From contig NZ_CP046115.1 in NCBI RefSeq assembly GCF_009707385.1, positions 3,844,001 to 3,908,000 of the forward strand: 64,000 nucleotides of DNA. Direction: 5' to 3'. This document shows positions 31,101 to 40,277 of this stretch, in pieces (within the stretch, counting starts at the first letter, position 1; each line of letters opens with the position of its first letter). Below the pieces are notes generated by a model. That model was not told the origin of the DNA. It worked only from the letters and a program-made list of their open reading frames with translations, and did not search any database. The stretch comes from Klebsiella oxytoca. Lineage in GTDB: Bacteria; Pseudomonadota; Gammaproteobacteria; Enterobacterales; Enterobacteriaceae. Both the position numbers and the translations under genes were made by a program.

Positions 31101-33279
31101 ACGCCTGCAGTTCGCTCAGCGGCTGCGGCTTACCAATCAGATACCCCTGCAAGTAGTCAACTCCAAGCTGGAGAAGCTTTTCCCGCTGCTCGGGCGTTTC
31201 AACATATTCCGCCACGACTTTCATCTTCTTAACCTTCGCCATCTCAATAATGGATTTAACCATAATGGCATCCAGCGGATCGGTCTCGATATCGCGCACA
31301 AAGCAGCCGTCAATTTTTACAATATCGGCCTGCAGGCTTTTCAGGCGCTCGTAGTTGGCATAGCCGGTACCAAAGTCATCAATGGCGATAGCGCAGCCGA
31401 AGTCTCTTAACTGCTGAATATTATGCAAACTGGTTTCAACATCGGAAAACGCCTGCTCTTCGGTGACTTCAATAGTTATCGCCTCCGCCGCCAGGTTATA
31501 GCGCTTAAACAGTGAGATAATCTGTGCTGCGCTATCCTTTTGCATCAGCGTGTAGGGCAGCAGATTCACGGAGAAATGCTTACCAGGATGATGGCTAAGG
31601 CTACTAAATAGGGTTTCCAGAATCTGCATATCAAAGCGCTGGCTCAGATTAAACTGCGCAATCAGCGGAATAAATCGATCGGGCGTAATGATGGTGTCAC
31701 CGCAGCGCATACGGCTAAGAATTTCGTAGTAGCCCTCCCCTGAGGCATCCTGAATAGGCTGGGCGTACAGCACCAGCCCGCGTTCATTGAGCGCTTGCTT
31801 AATTTGCGCCAGCAGCCGTACCTGTTCGCTTGTTTGATCGGAAATCTGCTCTTGAGCGGCATCCAGCGGGAGTACCCGGCGCGATGCGCCCGCTTGCTCA
31901 GACAGCCAGCTAAGCTGGCCAAGCATCGGGTGAAGCTCAGACTCTATACCGCTGTAAGCGCCCCATGATGCGCCAAACTCCAGATCCAATCCCTGGTTAT
32001 TCCAGCTGAACTTTTTATGGTTCAGCGTCGAAACAATATGGCTTAGGCGCGCTTCCGGTTCCGGACCATTGAGAACCAGCAATAGCTCGCTACCGGGCAG
32101 CTGAAAAATGCGCTCTCCCTGAGCTAACAGAGGCTGCAGCTTACGAACGATCTGCTTTTTGCTCTCCACTCTCATCATCATACCGTAGTGACGACTAAGG
32201 AAATCCAGATTCTGAATGCGCAGGCTGCTGATGGCGACAGTAGGGTGACACTGCAAGTGGCTCTCCAGCGCGCGCAAATTCGGCAATCCCGTAAGCGGAT
32301 CTTCTTCCGCCTGCTCTCGCCATCTGAGCTTCATTCTTTCACTACGAGCATAAATATCTGCCATATAGAACAAACAGATAGTAAAAGAGATCAATACAGA
32401 AAGAACAAATGAGAGCGAATATTCAGTTTGTACACCGTGTAAAAAATTCTGGTTATAGGCGACCAGCAAAAATGCTGAAACAGACCATGCAATGCGAATC
32501 AACGTATGCCCAAGACGGCTAATACCAATAAAATACAAAATAAAAATAAGAGGGACTAAATAACCTGCAATAAAATCAGAATCATAAGGTGTACACAGCA
32601 CAAGTAATACAGCCGTCAGGGCGACAAACCAATACACCGTAAATACCCGCTGCGTGCGAACCAGCCACGGCTGGCAATGATTACGCCAGAACGTTCTCGC
32701 ATATCGCGGACTGATAATCATCCGCAACGGATAATAAAAGAAAGTTGTAAAAATTAATGCTGCGCTAATCAGGCTTTGTATATCAATAACGGTGTAGATA
32801 ACCGACATATTGCCGAAATAGCTGGAAATCGCGAGCGGAAACGAAAAAAAGCGCCCCGCCAGATACATAGTGACTTTCAACAGGATCGGAGCAAAGAATC
32901 CCGCCCAAAAGATCCTTACGCCCATATGCTTTGCCGTCAGCCCTACGCGCCAGCGTCTTCCAAGCTGAAAGTAAAGAATGGCGCAGGAAATGAAAACCGA
33001 GAACAGCTGGCAAAATAGCAGAATCATTGCCTGAGCTACGGTCAGATCGATTATCCAGCTGTTGGTGATCGCAAATGCAATAATCAACGGGATAACCGCA
33101 TAGCGACCGAAAATAAACAGCACGGAATACATTAAGCTCAACGGCAGCCATGCCAGATAAATTTGATTTCCATCAATGATGGTTTGTGGAGAAATAAATC
33201 TGGAGAGCGGAATTGCGATAAAGCAGACCAGGAGAGCCAGCAGAGTTTTTTTGATCTTAATGTTAAAATGATCAATCAT
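31099..33279 (-). CDS. pdeA: cyclic-di-GMP phosphodiesterase PdeA (YfeA)
   Basis: Membrane-bound c-di-GMP phosphodiesterase of 726 residues (E. coli 729). Domains in order: an N-terminal MASE1-like membrane sensor of eight or so helices (1 to about 310), a GGDEF domain starting at DPLTGLPNLRALESHL, and a C-terminal EAL domain (about 470-726). The GGDEF signature is degenerate (LPGSELLLV), so no cyclase activity is expected. The EAL domain keeps YYEILSR in the EAL position, VTEEQAF, IDDFGTGYANYERL and VVAEYVET, so it should hydrolyse c-di-GMP. Confidence 0.94.
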   Translation of the reverse strand: MIDHFNIKIKKTLLALLVCFIAIPLSRFISPQTIIDGNQIYLAWLPLSLMYSVLFIFGRYAVIPLIIAFAITNSWIIDLTVAQAMILLFCQLFSVFISCAILYFQLGRRWRVGLTAKHMGVRIFWAGFFAPILLKVTMYLAGRFFSFPLAISSYFGNMSVIYTVIDIQSLISAALIFTTFFYYPLRMIISPRYARTFWRNHCQPWLVRTQRVFTVYWFVALTAVLLVLCTPYDSDFIAGYLVPLIFILYFIGISRLGHTLIRIAWSVSAFLLVAYNQNFLHGVQTEYSLSFVLSVLISFTICLFYMADIYARSERMKLRWREQAEEDPLTGLPNLRALESHLQCHPTVAISSLRIQNLDFLSRHYGMMMRVESKKQIVRKLQPLLAQGERIFQLPGSELLLVLNGPEPEARLSHIVSTLNHKKFSWNNQGLDLEFGASWGAYSGIESELHPMLGQLSWLSEQAGASRRVLPLDAAQEQISDQTSEQVRLLAQIKQALNERGLVLYAQPIQDASGEGYYEILSRMRCGDTIITPDRFIPLIAQFNLSQRFDMQILETLFSSLSHHPGKHFSVNLLPYTLMQKDSAAQIISLFKRYNLAAEAITIEVTEEQAFSDVETSLHNIQQLRDFGCAIAIDDFGTGYANYERLKSLQADIVKIDGCFVRDIETDPLDAIMVKSIIEMAKVKKMKVVAEYVETPEQREKLLQLGVDYLQGYLIGKPQPLSELQA

Positions 33280-33449
33280 TATTGTTAATTAAAACTCCTG
33301 CTGCAATAAATATTTTTAGGGGGCATAAATATTAATTCGCTTAATAAGCGCAAGCAAGATTTTACATTGTGAAAAAATCTGAAATTACTTTAAACAGAGA
33401 TTTGCTGACTTATTCAGAAACAGCTTTACATTTTTATAGTTAAGAAATG

Positions 33450-33473
33450 AAAAACCCCCGCCGCAGCGAGGGT
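33450..33473 (-). terminator. terminator of the tRNA-Ala pair
   Basis: On the reverse strand CCCTCGC / GCGGGGG with a 4-nt loop followed by a T run, 10 bp after alaX. Confidence 0.75.
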
Positions 33474-33482
33474 TCGATATTT

Positions 33483-33558
<76 letters not shown>

Positions 33559-33598
33559 ACAGGACCTCTTTACGAACCAAACCTGTGGGAGCAGGTTT

Positions 33599-33674
<76 letters not shown>

Positions 33675-33706
33675 GTAACGTAAAGCGTGTCGTGTTGACG
33701 GGCGGC

Positions 33707-33735
33707 ATAATATGAATTCCTTCGCCAGGTGTCAA
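33707..33735 (-). promoter_or_regulatory. promoter of the tRNA-Ala operon
   Basis: Reverse-strand -35 TTGACA (33730-33735) and -10 TATTAT (33707-33712) with a 17-bp spacer and a GC-rich discriminator GCCGCCCG, typical for stringently controlled stable RNA. Confidence 0.85.
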
Positions 33736-33893
33736 CGGCAAAATTAATCCCCGCTATTTGATCGCTGAAAAAGCAGGCAAACGGCTGACATTGCGAGCCT
33801 TATCGCAGCCAGAAGCTAAACATGTCACCCTTTCCTCTAAAAGGATGCTATAACATGTGCAACTAATTCCCACATATTTACTCAGGAAATAGT

Positions 33894-34247
33894 ATGCTCA
33901 AGGAACGAATGACACCTGAAGAAATAGCGCATTTAACTGGCTTCAGCCGACAGACGATTAACAAATGGGTACGTAAGGAGGGATGGCAGACATCTCCGCG
34001 GCCCGGAGTTCAGGGCGGTAAAGCACGCCTGGTACATGTTAATGAGCAGGTTCGCGAATTTATCCGCAGCGCACAGCGCGTGGCCGAAAACCCAGTCCCC
34101 TATTCCGCAACAGATAGCGATTTAGAATCGCTGCTACTCACGCTGTGTAAAGAGATGACGCCGGGAGAGCAAAAGCTGTTTATGTCGCTGCTGCTACGTG
34201 AAGGGATTACCGGGCTACTCAATCGACTGGGTATCCGCGACCAGTGA
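33894..34247 (+). CDS. yfeC: DUF1323 putative DNA-binding regulator YfeC
   Basis: 117-residue protein with an N-terminal helix-turn-helix (MTPEEIAHLTGFSRQTINKW) followed by GGKARLVHVNEQV and a C-terminal helical part ending LFMSLLLREGITGLLNRLGI. It matches E. coli YfeC in layout. Targets are not firmly established. The downstream yfeD is its paralogue and begins 7 bp later. It starts behind AGGA after the divergent tRNA-Ala promoter. Confidence 0.9.
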   Translation: MLKERMTPEEIAHLTGFSRQTINKWVRKEGWQTSPRPGVQGGKARLVHVNEQVREFIRSAQRVAENPVPYSATDSDLESLLLTLCKEMTPGEQKLFMSLLLREGITGLLNRLGIRDQ

Positions 34248-34254
34248 AATAATG

Positions 34255-34647
34255 ATGAAACTTAAAGACAAAATGACTCCAGCGGAACTCGCTGAGTGCC
34301 TTGATCTCGCCCGACAAACGATAAACCGCTGGGCCAGAGAGCAAAAATGGCGGACGGAAGCGATACCCGGCGTCAAAGGTGGGCGCGCGCGCCTTATTGT
34401 TATTGACAGGCCGGTTATCGATTTCCTGGCAAATATCCCCGCGCTGCGCCATCTGTCGATCGACAACCAGCTTGCCGAACAGCCGGTCAAATATCTGGTG
34501 AACGATGCTGATGCAATCTGGCGCCAGATTGTCGAGACTCTGCGCCTGATGACTCCGGCCGAACAGCTGCGCCTGCGCGATCTTCTTGCTCGCGAGGGGA
34601 TCAGCGGATTTCTCTCCCGGCTCAGCATTACGGATACCGATAAATAG
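34255..34647 (+). CDS. yfeD: DUF1323 putative DNA-binding regulator YfeD
   Basis: Paralogue of YfeC: the same helix-turn-helix (MTPAELAECLDLARQTINRW), GGRARLIVIDRPV and a C-terminal LRDLLAREGISGFLSRL. ATG 34255 gives 130 residues, the E. coli length; ATG 34252 is just ahead of it. No own ribosome-binding site is evident, so translation is probably coupled to yfeC. The function is unknown. Confidence 0.9.
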   Translation: MKLKDKMTPAELAECLDLARQTINRWAREQKWRTEAIPGVKGGRARLIVIDRPVIDFLANIPALRHLSIDNQLAEQPVKYLVNDADAIWRQIVETLRLMTPAEQLRLRDLLAREGISGFLSRLSITDTDK

Positions 34648-34653
34648 GCAAAA

Positions 34654-34685
34654 AAAACGGCGAGGATAGCTAACCCCGCCGTTTT
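34654..34685. terminator. bidirectional terminator between yfeD and gltX
   Basis: AAAACGGCG / CGCCGTTTT around a partly paired loop, with A and T runs at the two ends. Confidence 0.75.
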
Positions 34686-34704
34686 GTTATTGCCGTTATC
34701 AAAA

Positions 34705-36123
34705 TCAGGATTGCTGGTTTTCCCGCTCAGCAATATAGGCCAGCGCTTTATTGATACGTTCTACGCTGCGTGATTTACCGATCGCATGTACCGTCACGTC
34801 AAGCGCCGGAGACTGGCCTGCACCGGTCACCGCCACGCGCAGCGGCATCCCCACTTTGCCCATGCCTACTTCCAGCTCATCGGCCGTAGCCTGAATCGCG
34901 TGGTGAACATTTTCAGCCGTCCAGTCACTAATGGCGGCTAGTTTATCGCGCACCACCTCCAGCGGCTGACGGGCAACCGGACGCAGATGTTTTTTCGCCG
35001 CGTCGGCATCAAACTCGGCAAAATCTTCATAGAAATAACGGCAGCTCGCCGCCATCTCTTTCAGCGTTTTGCAACGTTCTCCCAGCAGTTTTACCAGTTC
35101 AGCCAGCTGCGGGCCGTTACGGGTGTCGATATTTTCCTGCTCAATGTGCCACTGTAAATGCGTTGCCACATATTCCGGCGCCAGCGAGTTGATATAGTGA
35201 TGGTTCAGCCACTGCAGTTTTTCAGTGTTGAACGCGCTCGCAGATTTGCTCACCGCCCCCAGGCTGAACAGCTTGATCATCTCTTCACGAGAGAAAATCT
35301 CCTGGTCGCCGCTTGACCACCCTAAACGAACCAGATAGTTCAGCAGCGCTTCCGGCAGGTAGCCATCATCGCGATACTGCATAACGCTGACCGCGCCGTG
35401 ACGCTTAGAGAGTTTCTTACCGTCGTCGCCGTTAATCATGGAGACGTGGGCGTATACCGGCACCGGCGCATTCAGCGCTTTCAGGATGTTAATCTGACGG
35501 GGAGTATTGTTGATATGGTCTTCGCCACGGATGACGTGGGTGATTTCCATATCCCAGTCATCAACCACAACGCAGAAATTGTAGGTTGGGGAACCATCGG
35601 TACGACGAATAATCAGGTCGTCCAGCTCCTGGTTGCTGAATTCAATCGGGCCACGGATCTGGTCATCAAAAACCACCGAACCGTTCTCCGGGTTGGCAAA
35701 ACGTACAACGCAAGGTTCATCGTCAGCATGATGTTCATGACCATGGCGGCAGCGGCCGTCGTAGCGCGGCTTTTCACCTTTTGCCATCTGCTCTTCACGC
35801 AGGGCTTCCAGACGCTCTTTGGAGCAGTAGCACTTATAGGCCGTGCCCGCTTCCAGCATTTCATCAATGACGGCGTTATAGCGATCAAAACGCTTGGTCT
35901 GGAAGTATGGACCCTCATCCCACTCCAGGCTCAGCCAGTTCATACCATCCATAATGGCTTCAATGGCCTCCGGCGTGGAGCGCTCAAGATCGGTGTCTTC
36001 AATACGCAGCACAAACTCACCGCCGTGATTACGTGCAAAAAGCCAGGAATAGAGAGCAGTACGCGCACCGCCAACGTGCAGATAGCCTGTCGGGCTGGGC
36101 GCGAAGCGAGTTTTGATTTTCAT
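34705..36123 (-). CDS. gltX: glutamyl-tRNA synthetase
   Basis: Class I aminoacyl-tRNA synthetase charging tRNA-Glu. The HIGH-type motif is in [20 protein letters not shown] and the KMSKS-type motif in [16 protein letters not shown]. The zinc region contains [15 protein letters not shown] and CRHGHEH. 472 residues against 471 in E. coli. It is transcribed away from the valU tRNA operon, as in E. coli. Confidence 0.98.
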   Translation of the reverse strand: MKIKTRFAPSPTGYLHVGGARTALYSWLFARNHGGEFVLRIEDTDLERSTPEAIEAIMDGMNWLSLEWDEGPYFQTKRFDRYNAVIDEMLEAGTAYKCYCSKERLEALREEQMAKGEKPRYDGRCRHGHEHHADDEPCVVRFANPENGSVVFDDQIRGPIEFSNQELDDLIIRRTDGSPTYNFCVVVDDWDMEITHVIRGEDHINNTPRQINILKALNAPVPVYAHVSMINGDDGKKLSKRHGAVSVMQYRDDGYLPEALLNYLVRLGWSSGDQEIFSREEMIKLFSLGAVSKSASAFNTEKLQWLNHHYINSLAPEYVATHLQWHIEQENIDTRNGPQLAELVKLLGERCKTLKEMAASCRYFYEDFAEFDADAAKKHLRPVARQPLEVVRDKLAAISDWTAENVHHAIQATADELEVGMGKVGMPLRVAVTGAGQSPALDVTVHAIGKSRSVERINKALAYIAERENQQS

Positions 36124-36337
36124 GAATTGGCCTTACGTTTGATAAAGATGCCGACACGCGGCAGTGTTCGTTAGATTTTATGGGGGAATATTCTAACACC
36201 ACAGGCTGATTCCTCAATGTTGTTCCCGTTTCAACCTCACGCTTTGCCCTTTTTGTTTATAAATCATGCGTCATAGATGACATTGCGATCGTTTTGTTTA
36301 ATTTTACGACGAACAAACAAATTATTTAGAAAAGGCG

Positions 36338-36365
36338 TTGACTCATTTTCAACTCTCCCTATAAT
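36338..36365 (+). promoter_or_regulatory. promoter of the valU-lysV tRNA operon
   Basis: TTGACT (36338-36343), 16-bp spacer, TATAAT (36360-36365), then a GC-rich discriminator; transcription should start a few bases before valU. Confidence 0.85.
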
Positions 36366-36382
36366 GCGACTCCACACAGCGG

Positions 36383-36458
36383 GGGTGATTAGCTCAGCTG
36401 GGAGAGCACCTCCCTTACAAGGAGGGGGTCGGCGGTTCGATCCCGTCATCACCCACCA
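36383..36458 (+). tRNA. valU: tRNA-Val (anticodon UAC)
   Basis: 76 nt with encoded CCA; acceptor GGGTGAT / ATCACCC and anticodon loop CTTACAA. First of three identical copies. Confidence 0.97.
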
Positions 36459-36502
36459 ACTACTTCGCGTAGTCTCCGCCGTGTAGCAAGAAATTGAGAA
36501 GT

Positions 36503-36578
36503 GGGTGATTAGCTCAGCTGGGAGAGCACCTCCCTTACAAGGAGGGGGTCGGCGGTTCGATCCCGTCATCACCCACCA
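36503..36578 (+). tRNA. valX: tRNA-Val (anticodon UAC)
   Basis: Identical to valU, 44 bp downstream, in the same transcript. Confidence 0.97.
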
Positions 36579-36625
36579 CTTTCTCGCCAGCTGGATTTCT
36601 TGCATTAAAATTGAAGTACCGAAGT

Positions 36626-36701
36626 GGGTGATTAGCTCAGCTGGGAGAGCACCTCCCTTACAAGGAGGGGGTCGGCGGTTCGATCCCGTCATCACCCACC
36701 A
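36626..36701 (+). tRNA. valY: tRNA-Val (anticodon UAC)
   Basis: Third identical tRNA-Val copy, 47 bp after valX and only 4 bp before lysV. Confidence 0.97.
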
Positions 36702-36705
36702 CTTC

Positions 36706-36781
36706 GGGTCGTTAGCTCAGTTGGTAGAGCAGTTGACTTTTAATCAATTGGTCGCAGGTTCGAATCCTGCACGACCCACCA
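36706..36781 (+). tRNA. lysV: tRNA-Lys (anticodon UUU)
   Basis: 76 nt with CCA; acceptor GGGTCGT / ACGACCC, anticodon loop CTTTTAA. Last gene of the val-lys tRNA operon. A fragment of its 3' end is repeated downstream at 36948. Confidence 0.97.
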
Positions 36782-36785
36782 ATGC

Positions 36786-36812
36786 AAAAAAGCGCCCTAA
36801 AGGCGCTTTTTT
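36786..36812 (+). terminator. terminator of the val-lys tRNA operon
   Basis: AAAAAAGCGCC ctaaa GGCGCTTTTTT, a perfect intrinsic terminator. Confidence 0.92.
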
Positions 36813-37018
36813 GCTATCTGCGATATATAAGATTCGAACCTGCGGCAGGTTCGAGTCGACAAAATTGTCGGGAACAATTTTGCATAACGCGAAGAGAGAC
36901 AACGGAGCCGCCTGCGGCGACGGCCCGAAGGGCGAGCGAAGCGAGTCATCCTGCACGACCCACTATTGTAAAAATGGCGCTTGTGGCGCTTTTTTGCTAT
37001 CTGCGATATCCAATCCTG
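36813..37018 (+). repeat. structured repeat derived from the lysV 3' end and its terminator
   Basis: Downstream of the lysV terminator, GCTATCTGCGATAT is followed by a hairpin made of a tRNA T-arm and its complement (GATTCGAACCTG 36831-36842 / CAGGTTCGAGTC 36846-36857), a second hairpin (CAAAATTGT 36860-36868 / ACAATTTTG 36874-36882), GCCGC/GCGGC (36907-36918) and GCCC/GGGC (36923-36933). Then come 16 bases of the lysV 3' end (ATCCTGCACGACCCAC from 36948), a degenerate copy of the terminator and the GCTATCTGCGATAT tail again. The layout recalls the rtT repeats after tyrT in E. coli. No protein is encoded. Confidence 0.75.
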
Positions 37019-37027
37019 AGCCAACAA

Positions 37028-37912
37028 TCACCCCGTCAGCGCTTCCACCAGCTTTGTCAGCGCAGGCGTCGCCTGCTGCTGATCGTATACGATATACAAA
37101 TCAGCGGGTATGCGTTCCTCCAGCGGTCGAAATGCAACCCCAGGCCACGTCATCTGCGCGTAGCTGTCCGCGATAAGCGTGATACCAATCCCCATGCTCA
37201 CCATTGCCAGTACGGTTTGCGGCTCCATCACTTCGCGGACAATCATCGGCGAAAATCCGGCGCTCTGACAAACGCGTTGTAAAAACGTCCAGTCGGTATG
37301 GATTGAGGGCATGGTGACAAAATATTCGTTACGCAGCGCCTCAAGCGGGATCGCTTGACGCAGAGTAAGAGGATGTTCTTCCGGCATAGCCACCAGAAAA
37401 GAGGACTCATGCAAGCGCAGACTGGTAAAGCCTGGCGAAGGAGCCGTGGCCATCCTCCAGATTCCGGCATCCAGTTCTCGTCGTTCCAGCATCGCCATTT
37501 GCATCGCAGGCATATTTTCCCGGAAGAGCACCTCAACATTAGGGTTTTCTTTCAAAAAGCGGCGCATTACCGGGCGCATTTTTCCCCACATTGCCGTACC
37601 TATCACGCCCAGTTCTACCCGCCCTGCCTCCCCTCGGCCAATCTGTTCCACACGCGCCAGAGCCTGATTCGCACTGGAAAGAAGGCGGCGGGACTCCTCC
37701 ATCAGAATTTTTCCTGCATGGGTCAACGCTACGCTGCGGGAATGGCGAATAAACAACAGCGTACCGAGCTGCTGTTCCAGATCTTTAATATGGATGCTCA
37801 GAGGAGGTTGCGACATATTCAGACGGGCAGCCGCACGACCAAAATGCAGCTCTTCTGCGACGGCCAGAAAATAGCGCAATAACTTCAGATCGATACGATG
37901 CGTGCGTTCCAT
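37028..37912 (-). CDS. xapR: LysR-type regulator XapR
   Basis: LysR-family activator of the xanthosine operon xapAB, responding to xanthosine. An N-terminal winged helix-turn-helix (LHFGRAAARLNMSQPPLSIH) is followed by the effector-binding domain. Start ATG 37912 (MERTHRIDLKLLRYFLAVAE) gives 294 residues as in E. coli; the open frame to 37957 is longer. It ends just after the tRNA-derived repeat and lies downstream of xapB, in the same orientation. Confidence 0.94.
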   Translation of the reverse strand: MERTHRIDLKLLRYFLAVAEELHFGRAAARLNMSQPPLSIHIKDLEQQLGTLLFIRHSRSVALTHAGKILMEESRRLLSSANQALARVEQIGRGEAGRVELGVIGTAMWGKMRPVMRRFLKENPNVEVLFRENMPAMQMAMLERRELDAGIWRMATAPSPGFTSLRLHESSFLVAMPEEHPLTLRQAIPLEALRNEYFVTMPSIHTDWTFLQRVCQSAGFSPMIVREVMEPQTVLAMVSMGIGITLIADSYAQMTWPGVAFRPLEERIPADLYIVYDQQQATPALTKLVEALTG

Positions 37913-38009
37913 GTGCGATGCGCTCCATAGGCGAAGGATAATGCGCAAAGTTACCACATTGCATCACACTAAATGAAACGGCGGGAATGAATCCCGCCGC
38001 TGAAAAGCA

Positions 38010-39266
38010 TTAATGTGCTAGCTCTTTCTGCATTAGCTTCTCGGGTTCGTGCTTATATCTGAAGAACAGGGCAAAAATAATCGCCAGAATGAATGAATAG
38101 GCCGCAAATACCAGCCAGATAGTCTGCCAGTCTTTCACCCCGTCTACCGAGAAGTAATCAACGGCCATTCCGCTCAGGATCGAGCCAACCCATGCCCCAA
38201 CGCCGTTAACCATCGTCATGAACAGTCCCTGCGCGCTGGCGCGAATATTCGAGCTGACCTCTTGCTCCACGAAAACCGAACCTGAAATATTAAAGAAGTC
38301 GAATGCGCAGCCGTACACGATCATCGACATCAGCAACAGAATAAAACCGAACGGAGACGGGTCGCCAAAGGCGAAAAAACCAAAGCGTAGCGTCCACGCC
38401 AGCATACTCATCAGCATTACCGTTTTGATGCCAAAACGTTTAAGAAAGAACGGAATGGTAAGAATAAAAGCGACTTCCGCCATCTGCGAAACCGAAAGCA
38501 GAATAGAGGGATACTTCACGACAAAGCTGTCGGCAAACTCCGGGTTGCGGGCAAAATCATGCAGGAATGGATTCCCGAAGACGTTTGTAATTTGCAGCAC
38601 CGCTCCCAGCATCATTGCGAAGAAAAAGAAAATGGCCATCCGCGGATTTTTAAACAGTACGAATGCATCCAGCCCCAGTTTACTGACAAGGGTGGTGCTG
38701 GCTTTCTTCTCAGCCACGGGAATTTTCGGTAGCGTGAACGCGTACATCGCCAGTAACAATGATGCGGCAGATGCGATATACAGCTGGGCGCTGCTTAACT
38801 CCAGCCCCATCAGGCTCACCGTCCACATGGCGACAATAAAACCGATAGTACCGAACACGCGAACAGGCGGGAATGCCGTCGCCGGATCCTGGCCAGACTG
38901 CGCCAGACAGGAATAGGCAACACTGTTAGACAACGAGATAGTCGGCATATAGGCCATCGCGTTAATCAGCATTACCCAAAACATTGTATCCGGGTCGGTA
39001 ACGGTGGTTGCATAAAGCAGCACTCCGGCACAGACCAGGTGGCAGAGCATATAGGCTCGTTCCGCGCGTAACCATTTATCGGCAATAATTCCCATAATGC
39101 CGGGCATGATAATTGCCGCCAACCCTTTAGAGCTATAAATCATACCGACGTTTGCACCGGTAAAATGCAACGTGTTTATCATGTAAGAACCCAGGGTTAC
39201 CAGCCAGCTTCCCCAGATAAAATATTGCAAAAACGACATGAGCTTTAAGCGAGAGGCGATACCCAT
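38010..39266 (-). CDS. xapB: xanthosine permease XapB
   Basis: Major-facilitator nucleoside:H+ symporter (NHS family) importing xanthosine and related nucleosides, 12 membrane segments. The N-terminus RLKLMSFLQYFIWGSWLVTL is the family hallmark. ATG 39266 has AAGGAACGG upstream and gives 418 residues, the E. coli length; the frame extends to 39284. It follows xapA by 58 bp. Confidence 0.95.
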   Translation of the reverse strand: MGIASRLKLMSFLQYFIWGSWLVTLGSYMINTLHFTGANVGMIYSSKGLAAIIMPGIMGIIADKWLRAERAYMLCHLVCAGVLLYATTVTDPDTMFWVMLINAMAYMPTISLSNSVAYSCLAQSGQDPATAFPPVRVFGTIGFIVAMWTVSLMGLELSSAQLYIASAASLLLAMYAFTLPKIPVAEKKASTTLVSKLGLDAFVLFKNPRMAIFFFFAMMLGAVLQITNVFGNPFLHDFARNPEFADSFVVKYPSILLSVSQMAEVAFILTIPFFLKRFGIKTVMLMSMLAWTLRFGFFAFGDPSPFGFILLLMSMIVYGCAFDFFNISGSVFVEQEVSSNIRASAQGLFMTMVNGVGAWVGSILSGMAVDYFSVDGVKDWQTIWLVFAAYSFILAIIFALFFRYKHEPEKLMQKELAH

Positions 39267-39324
39267 TTTTCCGTTCCTTGCCATTAAAGTAAGACCCCGC
39301 GTACGGGGTCAATATTTATTATTT

Positions 39325-40158
39325 TCAGGCCAGTTTGCGTAAAAAGCCGCAGATCAGGTTGATAAAGTTCTGCTGCGAGAGTTTGGCCACCGCCAGAGTT
39401 TGCGCATGGGATAATTTCACATCGCCCAGTCCTTCGGCCAGGTTAGTGATTGCAGAGACCGCAACCACTTTCATCCCACAGTGACGCGCGGCGATCACTT
39501 CTGGCACCACCGACATCCCCACCACATCGCCGCCGATAATCTGCATCATGCGAATCTCTGCCGCCGTTTCAAAATTCGGCCCGGGATAGGAAACAAAGAC
39601 TCCTTCAGTGAGCGGAAAACCCTCTTCTGCCGCGACGCTGTGCAGAACGGCGCGGAGATCCGCATCGTAGGCGTTCGCCAGCGAAAAGAAGCGCTCGCCG
39701 AAACGTTCATCATTCAGGCCCACCATTGGCGTACCCGGCATGGTGTTAATATGATCGTTAAGCGCCACCAGGCTACCCGGCCCGACCTCCGGGCGCAACG
39801 AACCAGCCGCGTTAGTGCAAAACAGCAGTTCGCAACCCAGCAGCTTTAGCGTCCGGATGGCATCGGTCATTACCGTCATGCCCCGTCCTTCGTAGAAATG
39901 GCCCCGCCCTTTCATACAGGCGACGGGGACGCCAGCCAGATGACCAAGCACCAGTTCACCCGCATGACCGTGCACGGTGCTAACCGGGAAGCCAGGTAGC
40001 TTTTCATAAGAAATAGCCACCGCATCTTCAATTTGTTCTGCCAGCGCTCCAAGACCAGAACCAAGAATAAACGCCACGCGCGGCGTGAAATCAGGTTTGT
40101 AGCCGCGAATAATATCGGCGCTATACCACGGGTTCCGGGAGAAAAGAGTGTCGCTCAT
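39325..40158 (-). CDS. xapA: xanthosine (purine nucleoside) phosphorylase XapA
   Basis: PNP of the trimeric type that splits xanthosine, inosine and guanosine with phosphate to base and ribose 1-phosphate. Motifs: phosphate loop ILGSGLGALAEQI, VHGHAGELVLGHL, TNAAGSLRPEVGPGSL and the base site YPGPNFETAAEIRMM. 277 residues as in E. coli. First gene of xapAB. The 119-bp upstream gap has an AT-rich stretch with ATCGAT-type half sites (AATCGATAATTGATT near 40180), a possible XapR region. Confidence 0.96.
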   Translation of the reverse strand: MSDTLFSRNPWYSADIIRGYKPDFTPRVAFILGSGLGALAEQIEDAVAISYEKLPGFPVSTVHGHAGELVLGHLAGVPVACMKGRGHFYEGRGMTVMTDAIRTLKLLGCELLFCTNAAGSLRPEVGPGSLVALNDHINTMPGTPMVGLNDERFGERFFSLANAYDADLRAVLHSVAAEEGFPLTEGVFVSYPGPNFETAAEIRMMQIIGGDVVGMSVVPEVIAARHCGMKVVAVSAITNLAEGLGDVKLSHAQTLAVAKLSQQNFINLICGFLRKLA

Positions 40159-40277
40159 AAGCTGTCCTTAAACTGAAGAATCGATAATTGATTGGGTACA
40201 ATGTCGATATAACGATGCTACGCAATCGATTACCAATACAGTTTTCTCGGACGTTTAATATAAAAAAGCTATTGATT

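Noticed and set aside
36264..36695. Reverse-strand frame with three repeats of a tRNA-complement peptide
   Set aside because: It is antisense to the three identical tRNA-Val genes; the repeats are tRNA sequence, not protein.
36383..36701. Three near-identical 76-bp units with short spacers, CRISPR-like at first sight
   Set aside because: Each unit is a complete tRNA-Val gene with CCA; spacing is that of a tRNA operon.
36744..36956. Reverse-strand 70-residue frame after lysV
   Set aside because: Derived from the lysV 3' end and its structured repeat; such frames are typical tRNA-linked misannotations.
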